From positions 17,929,274 through 17,993,273 of the forward strand of contig CM056380.1 of NCBI GenBank assembly GCA_029718625.1: a stretch of 64,000 bases of DNA, written 5' to 3'. This DNA comes from Synaphobranchus kaupii. Lineage: Eukaryota > Chordata > Actinopteri > Anguilliformes > Synaphobranchidae. The translations under genes were made by a program, and so were the position numbers. Position 1 is the stretch's first letter. The number at the start of each line of letters is the position of its first letter. A model generated the notes under the pieces. The model ran no database searches, was not told the origin of the DNA, and saw only the letters and a list, made by a program, of their open reading frames with translations. Shown here one piece after another: positions 12,232 through 23,290 of this stretch.

Positions 12232-12454
12232 TTAACCCTCCTCCTATTATGTTTGGGGTGAATTTGACCCATTCAGTGTTTGACAGTTCTTAAAACAACA
12301 GTTAATATAGGTTCTGAACATTTTTTATTTGTATGTGGGTGCCCCTTTCCCATACAGGTTTAAAACTTCAAAAACTTGTGTTGGCTTAACCTTGGGGTCA
12401 GTTTGACCCCAAATATAAAAGGCGTCATAAATGTAAACATAATAGGTGAGTTAA
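12232..12454. mobile_element. piggyBac-like MITE (223 bp, TTAA-flanked)
   Basis: Starts TTAACCCTCCTCCTATTATG and ends CATAATAGGTGAGTTAA. These form an imperfect terminal inverted repeat that includes the TTAA target site used by piggyBac-type elements. Internal GGGGT(C/G)AATTTGACCC palindromic motifs occur near both ends. No coding capacity. It sits inside a short degenerate tandem repeat whose units (GGAGTTGATGTTTAATAACG-like) are found on both sides. Confidence 0.75.
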
Positions 12455-12565
12455 TGTTTTGGAGTTGACTGCATGTTAAATAACATTTTGGAGTTGATTG
12501 CATGTTTAATAACGTTTTTGGAGATTAACAGCCTTGTTTAATGACACTTTGCAGTTGCCTATATG
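12455..12565. repeat. Degenerate ~32-38-bp tandem repeat
   Basis: Three to four decayed copies of TTTTGGAGTTGA.TGCATGTTTAATAAC. One further copy lies left of the MITE at about 12203-12230. Confidence 0.7.
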
Positions 12566-13462
12566 TTCAACTGCATCTTTTTGCACCTTAAAATTTGGAT
12601 ACTGCTTATCATCCTTTTACCGTTCTTCGCACAGACAGGTTTATTTACTTATTTGTTTGTTAATTCTTTCATCGCAAATTTCAGTATTCCTTCGTTTATC
12701 AAGGTAATTCTGTCAGACGAATAACTACGCTATTGAAGGAGAGATTTGATCTCACAGTGACGCGCTTTTCTCCCGCCTAGGTGTTAGTATTTCAGCGATC
12801 GCTGTACTGAATTGATCACGCGGGGGAAACGGAGATCTCGCGCATCAGCATGACCCAGTTGATGAGACGCTGAAGGGGTCTCATCTTGGAAACAAACTGC
12901 ATCGGCATCGTCTGTCTTTATCGCGTACCTTTTCATGAAAATTGAGGGTGTTGAGTTTCTGAAAAGTAGGCTACGGTAGAGATTACGGCATTCTCCACAG
13001 AGATATAAACCCCGACGCTGATCGACCCGTCCCAAACTGAACAAAAGAGAGAGTTAAAATTGAACTAAACAATTTAAAAGCAGTTTCGTTGATTGATACT
13101 TGAGTATGAGACGCATGCAATAGCTGAATGTTTATTGATTTTATTTTTCAAATGCACCGCCCAACTCTGTAATCTTCATTAAAGAAGAGATCATAGACAG
13201 ACCTAATCAAACCAAGACACCCACCCCCGGCCCCAACATAATCACTCTCTTTACTTCACGTGACTTTCATATTTAACTTGCCTTTATCGCCTATCCATCT
13301 TCTTACTCGGTGGCGTAGTTACAATGCAAGGCATTGAAAAATGGTCCAGATTAAGAATTAATTTTCTCAGAGTATAATTATCACGGTGTATTTTAAGGAA
13401 ATATAAATATTTAATAGCAGAATGACTGAGTCATTACATACAGGCTTCACATTTATTGTTTA

Positions 13463-13527
<65 letters not shown>

Positions 13528-15029
13528 ATTTTATGTATCTGCGCCTTTCAAGAAACTCAAGGACACATTACAGAGTAGATTTATAAATAAATTAATAATA
13601 AGTAAATAATAATAAACAAATAAATAAATAAAGTAAGGGGAAAGCGGTGTGTGTGTTTCAGTGGTGTTTACTAATTGGGCCATGAAGATCAAGTTTTAAA
13701 TCACCTATGAAGATCTGACTTGTGTGAAATGGTCAAGATAAAAAAACAGACCATCGCCAGATCCATGTGTTAGGAGAACGAGTCTCCTGGTCCTCCTACC
13801 TGATCTCAATAGGGCCACACACCAGGCCTTAATAATAAACAAAACCGTCATTGTGTGGAATTAATTTAGATGAATGCCTTATCAGATTAATTTAACATCA
13901 TGTTCTTGGATTAGAATGAAAGGAAGTTCACTGCATATGCTTGAAGTGTGAATGAAACTTCAAAGCATACTGGACCGTTATTAGGGGTCCAAACACTGCA
14001 GTTTCTGAAATCTCGTTATTTTTCATTAGATTTTTTTATTATTATTTTTTTCTCTCTCTAAAGTCATTGGAGTGCAGTTTTTTTCATTGCACTCAAATGA
14101 CATTTACACTGGAAAAACCAAAATCTTAACAAGCATTTTAATCTTATATTTAGACTTTAGAATCTTATTTCTGTTACTTTTTTGCTAAATAAGACAAACC
14201 ATCTGCCAGTGGGGTGAGATAGTTTTACTCATTTCAAGATTTGACAGTGGGGTAAGATAATTTCACTTGTCAAGCAAAAAGTAACTTAAAACAAGCCAAT
14301 ATCTTCCACTTTTGAGAAAAGAAAAAAAAATCTTAAGTCTCATTACAAGACTAACACTTGTTAATGGCCAGCTATGCTTACCATTCTGAGTAGGCTTGTT
14401 TGAATAGCACATCTCTTGCCTCAGTTAAAATATTGCACAGGTTGGCCATGTGGTAGCACTATAGCACACATGACAAAATTCTAACGCTTACGAACCCAGT
14501 CCTCAAGCACCTTTTACTGAGTGTTACACAATTTGGGCCACAGGTCCCTCTCCTCGTGAATTTGCCTCAAAAACCCATGAAACCCCACATTGAATTTTCT
14601 GCCATTTTAATGTTAAATGGGCCTATAAAAAGTTGACACAAAATGCTGTGGAGCTATCTTTATACAGTATACGCACTCTCCAAACACATTGTGATGCTAT
14701 AGAGCTCCATATTAAAACAATAGGAAAAAAATCGCAAGCACACAAACACACACACATGCATTAAGAATGGTTCAGTATGTTGCCAGTAAAGCTTTTGGAC
14801 CTTATTGAAATACCTATTAATTATTAATATTATTATTCAACAACTGAACTTCCTCCATGATGTTAAGTTACAGGTGAGTCAAACAACAGCAGAGAAGGCT
14901 GGGTATGCAGTGGGGTAATATGTGTGGCTAAAATTGAATTATGGAAAATACAGACAAAAAGAAGGTTCATCCACTGTAATGTACTTTGTTAAATGAATTA
15001 CAAATAAAGTACATTTTTGTTAGAAAAAG
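12566..15029. other. Non-coding interval with a (TAA)n microsatellite and a dispersed repeat
   Basis: Contains (TAA)n at 13465-13525. About 14090-14345 has the look of a dispersed fish repeat (CTGCCAGTGGGGTAAGAT-type motifs repeated near 14200 and 14250). No exon recognised. Confidence 0.5.
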
Positions 15030-15400
15030 GAAAAGCTTGCGGTAAGATTCACGGATGGAGTGGAAGAGGAGATTGGCTCGGTGAGTCGGGTTGCTTTGCA
15101 CCTCCGCGCGTTTGCATTAGTTATTCGACGAGTTTGGGGACGGGGAAGGAGGGGGTTTATTAACCCAACGCTCGGGTTCACGCACCGCGCGCATTCCCAC
15201 AATTCCCTGCGGGCCGGCCCCTGGCACCGCAGGGCACGAGAGGTGGCGGTAGCCAGCGGGGACGTGAGCGTCTCCCGCCAGCCGCGATCCGGGGGACCGG
15301 GAGAGGGAGTTAAAGGGGCGCGGAGGGCGCAGCTGCAGGAGAGGAGTAGCAGGTGGGGGCACACGATTACAATCCCGAAAGATAATTACGCGCGCTCCCC
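15030..15400. promoter_or_regulatory. CpG-rich segment, possible promoter or 5' UTR of unknown gene
   Basis: About 370 bp much richer in G+C and CpG than its surroundings (for example CGCACCGCGCGCATTCC and GGGCCGGCCCC). No coding exon can be assigned. A GTGAGT occurs at about 15079 after a short open stretch, but this is too little to call a splice donor. Confidence 0.3.
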
Positions 15401-15407
15401 TCCATTC

Positions 15408-15410
<3 letters not shown>

Positions 15411-15457
<47 letters not shown>

Positions 15458-15793
15458 GCGCCGGACGCTGCCTGCCAAAAAAAACAGTCGCGTTCCCCGG
15501 TTATAAATAGTTCCGAAAAGCCCCCTGCTCGCGCGCCCGTGGGTCTCCTGAGTTTATCGCTCGCTGTGACAGCCGCTAACTTACGGTAAAACGGCACTCG
15601 GGGGGGGGGGGGGGGGGGTGAGATGCTGGTGAGATTCTCGCACTGCAGGCGTCTGTATACACCGAGGGCAGATGCAGTACTATTAAAGAACAGTGCACTT
15701 TTACACAACTCACTGGTGTAGAGTCACTTAGACCCCTTCCTTCATGCATTTACTGCCCTATACCGATTAATTAGCCTTCTACCTGAGAGTACG

Positions 15794-15886
<93 letters not shown>

Positions 15887-16055
15887 GGAGGGGGAGAGAC
15901 AGAGAGAAATAGAGAAAGAGGGTGTTCTGTGCTAGTGGTCCATTCTTGTTAATCATTAATCATGACAGATACAGACTTATGTAGCTGAGACTTTTGGGAG
16001 GTACAATAGATCTGATTAATGCTCTTTGGATGGGGGGGGGGGGGGGGGGGGGGGC
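15411..16055. repeat. Cluster of simple repeats
   Basis: (GA)n at about 15411-15454; a G18 run near 15600-15618; (GT)n then (GA)n at about 15797-15880; a G23 run near 16032-16054. Between them is unremarkable sequence. Confidence 0.9.
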
Positions 16056-17028
16056 TTGTAAATAGTCCCTCTTTCTGTTCAGTTAAGAACATTCTAATCA
16101 CATATTTGTGATCTTACACCGTAAAGGGTTAATGCTCACTCTTTGGTGCAAATCAGTTCTTTTCTGTGGTAATTGTGGAATCTCCACAACTTACCGGCAA
16201 ATAAAAAAGAGAGAATCTTCCTAATTTCATTGGTCAGCTTAAAAACGATAAATATGGGTATCTAAGTCCAAATGCACCTTTAATATATAATACGTTCTAA
16301 TGGAGACCACCCATTTTCCTTTTATCAGCTGTGCTGGAGCATGGCGATGCACCTCTTTTGAAATGTAAAATATATATTTATCATTTTTATATTGAAATGA
16401 ACGTATGAATATAGATTTGCACTTGCCTGTACATATTGCTACGGGTCAGGGGTGTCCGACCGGGCCTCGGGCTCTGATCCTGTCCTAAAATCCTCAGTTT
16501 TAACACAAACTTCTAAATCACAAAGTACCTCTGAAAGGAACTAAACTCCAGGGCCAAGAGAGATCAACCGTGAGGTAAACTGCCGAGAATATAGACCACA
16601 CCAGATAGTAATATTTGAAAGTATAGTATTACTCCAGCTTTGAAGTCCTGACAAAAATTGTGAGTGTGATCTCGAAAGGACCAAAGGGTCCCTCGCGCTG
16701 AATGCGTTCTCCACCGAGTTCTGAGGCGCGTTGGTACTGGGAGTCGTGTGGGCTTAGACTAGAGTTTGTTCTCATTTTACCTGTTGCTCTTCTAGCCTAA
16801 GGAAGCTGCCACAGCACTGATATTCCGTCTTGCCTTTGTAGAGAAGGAGGGTGGGTTCGTTTTCTATAGTAATGTTTTTAAAAACATATGAAAATGAATA
16901 AATGCCTTTTATGAACAAAATATTTTAAAAAGGGATTTGGGCTTCCAGGTTTTTTTTCGCTCGTTCTCCTCTTGTACCTGCTGTCCCGATTTCCACCACC
17001 AATTAAACTGTTGGCAGAACGACAAGGA
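16056..17028. other. Non-coding interval left of the assembly gap
   Basis: No recognisable exon. A possible dispersed-repeat fragment (CAGGGGTGTCCGACC) lies near 16448. Confidence 0.5.
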
Positions 17029-17528
17029 NNNNNNNNNNNNNNNNNNNNNNNNNNNNNNNNNNNNNNNNNNNNNNNNNNNNNNNNNNNNNNNNNNNNNNNN
17101 NNNNNNNNNNNNNNNNNNNNNNNNNNNNNNNNNNNNNNNNNNNNNNNNNNNNNNNNNNNNNNNNNNNNNNNNNNNNNNNNNNNNNNNNNNNNNNNNNNNN
17201 NNNNNNNNNNNNNNNNNNNNNNNNNNNNNNNNNNNNNNNNNNNNNNNNNNNNNNNNNNNNNNNNNNNNNNNNNNNNNNNNNNNNNNNNNNNNNNNNNNNN
17301 NNNNNNNNNNNNNNNNNNNNNNNNNNNNNNNNNNNNNNNNNNNNNNNNNNNNNNNNNNNNNNNNNNNNNNNNNNNNNNNNNNNNNNNNNNNNNNNNNNNN
17401 NNNNNNNNNNNNNNNNNNNNNNNNNNNNNNNNNNNNNNNNNNNNNNNNNNNNNNNNNNNNNNNNNNNNNNNNNNNNNNNNNNNNNNNNNNNNNNNNNNNN
17501 NNNNNNNNNNNNNNNNNNNNNNNNNNNN
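17029..17528. other. Assembly gap (500 N)
   Basis: Exactly 500 unknown bases, the same length as the other gap in the window, so the number is probably a placeholder rather than a measured size. Confidence 0.99.
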
Positions 17529-18468
17529 ACCAATGATGAAAGAGACACCTAACCGTTGCATCATCTGAACGCAAGCCTATGGAAGTATGCAAGTTCGCTG
17601 TCCAACTACTTAGCGTGTGCGTTAAATTTTAACTAGTTAGCTTTCGCATTCAAAGACAGCTTGCACATAAATGTATAAAAGCCCATCTAAACTCAGTGTA
17701 ACAAAATAGTTTATGTACATAGTAGTTTGGAAACGAATAGCGCTCCCGTCTCCAAGCAGCAGGTTATTTAAGGCCAACCTGCTCCAGTGTGGCTACGTCT
17801 GACAAAGCACACCAACTGCACTAAAGTCAATACAGAAGTCAAGTTGAGAACCTGTCAGTTAGCTACAATCCGGCTGCTCGGTATGTATATCATTAACTAA
17901 TAAAACCTAATGTGATAAAGCATATTCTCACGGGGAGAAAGACGTGAGCTCCTGTAGCGAGAAGCAAGCGAAGCGGAAAAGTTTTATGTGCCACGTCCCT
18001 TACAAGATCAGTACAGACCGAAGGCCGAAAGAGCGTGCTAGGCAATTAGCAAGCAACCTGAACCATTATTTCAGTTACTCCCGTCACAAATGACATCGAC
18101 TGGGCATAATTAAAAGGTAAAATACAGTCAGATAATTAGTCACGTCTTCTTAAAGCTCCGAACAAGCTATAAGTTAATTATGTCCTGCCAGGGGCAGTGA
18201 CCGGACCAAGCAGATGTCGCCGAAGCGACCTAGCTAGCAGTTGTAGTCAAAACCAAAACCCTTTGCGTTAGTTAACAAGGGCGATAGCACTTTTAACATC
18301 CATAGCAAACAATCTACCATTTGGATGATTATTGATTTGGAAGATCCTCACATCTCGCTAGATGTGTACGTAGCTAACTTAGCTAGCAACTGCATTGCTG
18401 CAGACAACATAACATGCAAACCACACAGACATCAAAACTAACAAAAAAACTTATATCCTGGTACTCAC
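17529..18468. other. Probable intron 1 of the minus-strand gene starting at 18501
   Basis: Follows the splice donor of the candidate first exon. No second exon can be recognised before the gap. Confidence 0.35.
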
Positions 18469-18501
18469 ACGTGCAAGTTGCCTTAATGTCAGTGACAGCA
18501 T
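18469..18501 (-). CDS. Candidate first coding exon of a mitochondrial protein (possibly shmt2)
   Basis: On the minus strand an ATG at 18501-18499 opens MLSLTLRQLAR, then an exact GTGAGT donor (18468-18463) in phase 0. The 11 residues are leucine-rich with two arginines and no acidic residue, the pattern of a mitochondrial targeting sequence. It lies just downstream of a TATA-less CpG promoter with NRF1- and ZNF143-like motifs, typical of nuclear genes for mitochondrial proteins. By position it follows nxph4 on the same strand about 7.4 kb away. In mammals SHMT2 (mitochondrial serine hydroxymethyltransferase, one-carbon metabolism) is the next same-strand gene after NXPH4, and its first exon is also short. 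The shmt2 identity is inference from position; no later exon is visible, and the 500-N gap could hide them. Confidence 0.4.
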
Positions 18502-18589
18502 GTCTTCAGGTGTTCAGAGACGGCTGGATACAGAGAAGTCCCACGCTGTTTCTCAATCTTTTCAATGAGGAATACCTCTATTTACGACG

Positions 18590-18645
18590 CGTCAGCGCAT
18601 GCGTAGTTTTCTCTGCCCACCGAGTTCAAGGGAGTTGTAGTTTTT
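18590..18645 (-). promoter_or_regulatory. CpG promoter with NRF1-like and ZNF143-like sites
   Basis: GCGCATGCG at 18595-18603 matches the palindromic NRF1 core. GGGAGTTGTAGT at 18630-18641 (minus strand ACTACAACTCCC) resembles the 5' half of the ZNF143/THAP11 site. Both lie 95-140 bp upstream of the ATG at 18501. ACGCGT-type CpGs surround them. Confidence 0.5.
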
Positions 18646-18770
18646 TGTATGGTTGTCCTGAATCATAGCAAAATGTTCGTACTAAGCATTGCGATTATTA
18701 CTCTGCACGAGCCTTTATATGAGTAGTTAGTATATCACATATATATATATAGTATATTATATATATATAG

Positions 18771-19325
18771 ACGGGTGACAAATTAAAGGAAAAACCCCTA
18801 CAGTGTGGTGGTCCCATGGCTCTGTTATCTGTTATGCGGTTTTTATGCATTTTTCCTGGCATGGTTTGGGTCCACTTGTCCCCTTAGAGGGAAGGATCAC
18901 TGCAAATCAATACAAAGTTATTCTGAGTGATCACCCTTTATCCTATGATGAAACATTGTCTACCCTGATGGGAGTGGTCTTTTCCAGGATGACAATGCCC
19001 CCCCCATCTACAGGGCACGAGGAGCCACTGAACAGTTTGAAGAGTATGAAAATGATATGAATCATCTGCTATGGCCTTCACAGTCACCCAGTAGAACACC
19101 TATGGGAGATTTTGGACTGACCCTGATGTGTTAGACAGCGCTCTCCACCACCATCATCAAAACACCAAATGAGGGAATATCTTTTGGAAGAATATTGTTC
19201 CATCCCTCCAGAAGAGTTCCAGAGAATCTACGTCAAGGTGCATTGGAGCTGTTCTGGCAACTCATGGTGGCCCAGTACCTTACTAAGACACTTTATGTTG
19301 GTTTTTCCTTTAATTTGTCACCCGT
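18771..19325 (+). mobile_element. Deleted Tc1/mariner element with transposase 3' half
   Basis: Terminal inverted repeats ACGGGTGACAAATTAAAGG at the left and the reverse complement ending ..TTGTCACCCGT at the right, in TA-rich flanks. Between them is the C-terminal half of a Tc1-type transposase in decayed plus-strand frame: a DDNAP block near 18990, WPSQSP near 19075, and a [12 protein letters not shown] block near 19185-19220. The N-terminal half is missing and frames are interrupted. The call assumes Tc1; TIR length and WPSQSP support this. Confidence 0.8.
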
Positions 19326-19343
19326 CTGTATATACAGTATATA

Positions 19344-20140
19344 CAGTGCAGTCTGTAAGTATTTGGACAGTGACACAATTTTTGTTGTTTTGGCTCTGTA
19401 CTCCAGCACATTGGATTTGAAATGGAACAGTGAGGTTAAAGTACAGACCTTCCGCTTTAATTTGAGGGCCTTTACATCCATATCAGGTGAACCGTGTAGC
19501 AATTGTCGCCTTTTTTATACAGTACATAGTCCACCCATTTTGTGAGATGAAAAGTAATTGGACAAATTAACATAAACTTAAATAAAGTCATCATATTTAA
19601 CATTAGGTTGCATATCCTTTGCATGCCATGACTTCCTGATGTATTTGACCCACCCAACAACATAAAAATACTCTTGATATCTTATTTTCAGGTACTCTTA
19701 CAAGTGAAACTATAACCTCTCTTAATTTGAATGGATCTCTATGGGAATTGGGGGGGGGGGGGGGGGTTTAGATTAAGTTGTAATTTACACTGGAACAGTA
19801 TGGAACACATGGGTGATTAAATGGCTGTAAGTCATCAAGGGTCTGAGGTCTTTAAGGGTTGTTTCTCCTGACTCATTTTCCTATTGAACTTAATGGAAAA
19901 ATAAGTCAGGAGTAGAAACCCTTTGAAGCGACCCATCCACATCTACCATCTACTGCATATCTGGTAGCAGAGCGATGGTTTGAGAGGTTATAGTATCGCT
20001 TGTAAGAGTACCTGAAAATAAGAAGAGTTTTTTGATGTTGATGGGTCACAGACATCAGGAAGTCATGGCATGGAAAGGATACGTAACCAAATATTAAATA
20101 TGATGATTCGTATTTAAGTTAGTTAATTTGTCCAATTTCT
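19344..20140. mobile_element. Fold-back element, copy 2 (different outer ends)
   Basis: Starts CAGTGCAGTCTGTAAGTATT, a TIR type different from copies 1 and 3, but contains the same inner palindromic module (GCATATCCTTTGCATGCC.. and its inverse from about 19610 to 20090). The right outer arm is mostly lost: only TTAATTTGTCCAATTT near 20124-20139 pairs with the left arm. A G18 run lies at about 19749-19766. Confidence 0.75.
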
Positions 20141-20418
20141 TATGGTATATAGATAACCTAAACACCACATTTTATAGGATATAGTTGACATTTGCACAAG
20201 ATTTTATGGTATGTAGGTGAGTTGTGCCTGTTTCTTAGAGGTGGTGATGGTACTGCGAGTTGGTTTACCAGTGTACAACTCCCTCTCTTTTCACATTGAC
20301 ATTCTAGAGTTTTTTTTTATCTTGAATACCAACAAAAATAATTTTTTATCAAATGTTCATACACAACAAAATATGAATAAGTTTAAGCAGGCTGAATATG
20401 TTTTAAACCCACTATATA
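20141..20418. other. Short AT-rich spacer between transposons
   Basis: No feature recognised. Confidence 0.6.
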
Positions 20419-21990
20419 CAGTGCCCTTCACAATTATTGGCACCCCTGGTAAAGATGAGTAAAAAGGGTTATAAAAAATTAACCGTTTGGTGAATTAGCT
20501 TAATCTCACACTGAAAAAATGAGAAAAATCCAAACTTTAATTGAAGACCCTCATCAAGAAATAATAATTTTTAACAAAGCCATGTGTGCCACAATTATTG
20601 GCACCCCCTGCATTTAATACTTTGTACAACCTCCCTTTGCCAATAAAACAGCACTGAGTATTCTCCCGTAACATCTAATAAGGTTGGAGAATACAGAGCA
20701 AGGAATCTGAGACCATTCCTCTTTACAGAATCTCTCCAGATCATCCAGAGTCCTAGGCCCTCTCTTGTGCACTCTGCTCTTCAGCTCAGCCCACAGGTTT
20801 TCAATGGGGTTTAAGTCAGGGGACTGAGATGGCTATGGCAGAAGCTTGATCTTGTGTTCAGTTAACCATTTTTGCGTTGATTTGGACGTATGTTTTGGAT
20901 CATTGTCCTACTGGAAGATCCAACGACGACCCAGTTTTAGTTTCCTGGCAGAGGCAGCCAGATTCAGATTTAAAATTTCCCGGTATTTCATGATGCCATG
21001 TGCCCTAACAAGGTTCCCAGGGCCTTTGGAGGAAAAACAGCCCCACAACATCACAGAACCTCCACCATACTTAACAGTTGGGATCAGGTTATTTTCAGTA
21101 TAGCCATCCTTCTTTTTACGCCAAACCCACCTTGAGTGTTGGTTGCCGAATAGCTCAATTTTCGTTTCATCTGACCATTAGAACACGGTTCCAGTCAAAG
21201 TTCCAGTAGCGTTTAGCAAACTCCAGGCACTTACGTTTGTGGTGAAATGACAGGAAAGGCTTTTTTCTGGCATGCCTTCCAAATAATTTGTTGGCATGGA
21301 GGTGACGTCTAATGGTAGTTTTGGAGACTTGATCACCCCAAGATGCTACTTTCATCTGTAATTCTCCAACAGTGATCCTTGGGGATTTTTTTGCCTCTCT
21401 TCCCATCCTCCTCACTGTGCGTGTGGGCAAAATAAACTTGGGTCCTCTTCCAGGCAAGTTTGTAACAGTTCTAGTTGCTTTGAACTTTTTAAGTATTGCC
21501 CCTAACGGTAGAGTTCAGGTGAGTAGCTATTTTATTATAGCCATTCTCTGATTTATGAAGCTCAACACACTTTTCCCTCATTTGATTTGTGTGTTCTCTT
21601 ATCTTTCCCATGTTGATGTATGAATAAGGGAATATGGCCTCTGTGTCACCTCATATTTATACCCCCAGTGAAACAGGAAGTCATGGGATTACTGCTTGAA
21701 AGTTCCTAAACACTCTGATCAACTTTAAAAAGTAAAATATAAATGGAAAAAATGCTTCAGTTACATTCTGTTCATAAAATTTCTAGGGGGTGCCAATAAT
21801 AAACGTGGTTTTGTTAAAAATAATAATTAGTTGATGAGGGATTTTTTTTTCTCAGAATAAATTTACTTCAAAGGTTGGATTTTTCTAATTTATTCAGTGT
21901 GAGATTAAGCTAATTCACCAAAAGGTGAAATTTTTATAACCATTTTTACTAATCTTTACCAGGGGTGCCAATAATTGTGGAGGGCAACTG
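20419..21990 (-). mobile_element. Tc1 (DD34E) transposon with long TIRs and inactive transposase
   Basis: Ends CAGTGCCCTTCACAATTATT and ..GTGGAGGGCAACTG form TIRs of about 200 bp that also carry inner GTGCCAATAAT-type repeats. The transposase lies on the minus strand (see separate entry). TA-rich flanks. This is the transposase-bearing relative whose TIRs match fold-back copy 1. Confidence 0.92.
20600..21620 (-). pseudogene. Tc1 transposase, broken
   Basis: Would bind the TIRs through two N-terminal helix-turn-helix domains and cut with a DDE/D nuclease. Seen in order on the minus strand: a start MGKIREHTN-like near 21612; a second helix-turn-helix with a GRP-like motif at 21457-21260; SDETKIELFG near 21170; GGGSVMLWGCFS near 21065; DNDPKHTS near 20895; and PSQSPDLNPIENLW near 20800-20830, so all three acidic residues of the triad remain. 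Breaks: an extra base just before SDETK (about 21177), a stop in place of the second Q of the QQDNDP block (20908-20910), and a stop where Trp is expected before PSQSP (20833-20835). More frame breaks lie toward the N-terminus. Confidence 0.9.
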
Positions 21991-21992
21991 TG

Positions 21993-22030
<38 letters not shown>

Positions 22031-22049
22031 TATAGTATATATATATATA

Positions 22050-22092
<43 letters not shown>

Positions 22093-22107
22093 ATATATAT
22101 ATATATA
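21991..22107. repeat. (GT)n/(TA)n microsatellite between two Tc1 elements
   Basis: GT repeats followed by imperfect TA repeats; TA is the Tc1/mariner target. Confidence 0.95.
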
Positions 22108-23284
22108 CAGTTGCAGCCACTATTATTGGCCCCCCCCTGTAAAGATGAGCAAAAAGGGTTATAAAAAAATTCACCGTTTGGTGAATTAGCTTAATCTCAC
22201 GCTGAAAAAAAAAAAAGAATCCAACTTTTAATTGACGTTAATTTATTATGAGAAAAAAAAATCCCTCATCAAGAAATAATTATTTTTAACAAAACCACAT
22301 TGGCCACAATTATTGGCCCCCCTGCATTTATATATAGAATAAAGTAATAATTTTTAATATTTGGTCACATATCCTTTGCATGCCATGACTTCCGGATGTC
22401 TGTGACCCAACAACATCAAAAGACTCTTGATATCTTATTTTCTGGTACTCTTAGAAGCGATACTATAACATCTCTGCATGTGAATGGATCTCTATGGGAA
22501 TTGGGGGGTGGGTCTAGATTTAGCTGTAAATTACACTGGAACAGTATGGAACACATGGTTGGCTAAATGGCTGTAAGTCATCAAGGGTCTGACGTATCAA
22601 ACAAGCTTTAAACCATCACTCTGTTGCCAGATATGCAGTAGATATGGATGAATAACTTGAAGGGTTTCTTCTCCTGACTTATTTTTTCCATAGAGTTCAA
22701 TAGGAAAATTTGTCAGGAGAAACAACCCTTAAAGTGATCCATCCATATCTACTGCATATCTGGCAGCAGAGTGATTGTTTAAGGCTTGTTTGATACCTCA
22801 GACCCTTGTTGACTTACAGCCATTTTACCAACCATGTATTCCATACTGTTCCAGCATAATTTACAGCTAAATCTAGTCCCACCCCCCAATTCCCATAGAG
22901 ATCCATTCAAATGCAGAGATGTTATAGTGTCGCTTGTAAGAGTACCAGAAAATAAGATATCAAGAGTCTTTTGATGTTGTTGGGTCACAGACATCAGGAA
23001 GTCATGGCATGCAAAGGATATGTGACCAAATATTAAAAATTATTACTTCATTCTATATATAAATGCAGGGGGGGCCAATAATTGTGGCCAATGTGGGTTT
23101 TGTTAAAAATAATTATTTCTTGATGAGGGATTTTTTTTTTCTCATAATAAATTAACGTCAATTAAAGGTTGGATTCTTCTTGTTTTTTCAGTGTGAGATT
23201 AAGCTAATTCACCAAACGGTGAATTTTTTATAACCCTTTTTGCTCATCTTTACAGGGGGGGGCCAATAATAGTGGCTGCAACTG
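22108..23284. mobile_element. Fold-back Tc1 MITE, copy 3 (1.18-kb palindrome)
   Basis: Starts CAGTTGCAGCCACTATTATT and ends with the reverse complement ..AGTGGCTGCAACTG, with TATA flanks. The two ~585-bp arms are near-complementary throughout, with the centre near 22690-22700. The inner module is that of copy 1; the terminal ~15 bp differ. Best preserved copy of the family here. Confidence 0.92.
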
Positions 23285-23290
23285 TATATA

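Noticed and set aside
15060..15506. 148-codon open frame in the CpG-rich segment
   Set aside because: It runs into a (GA)n microsatellite giving an Arg/Glu repeat, and overlaps open frames on the other strand; no recognisable domain.
16878..17592. Open frames of about 200 codons around the first gap, and similarly at 55575-56243
   Set aside because: They consist almost entirely of N-derived unknown residues.
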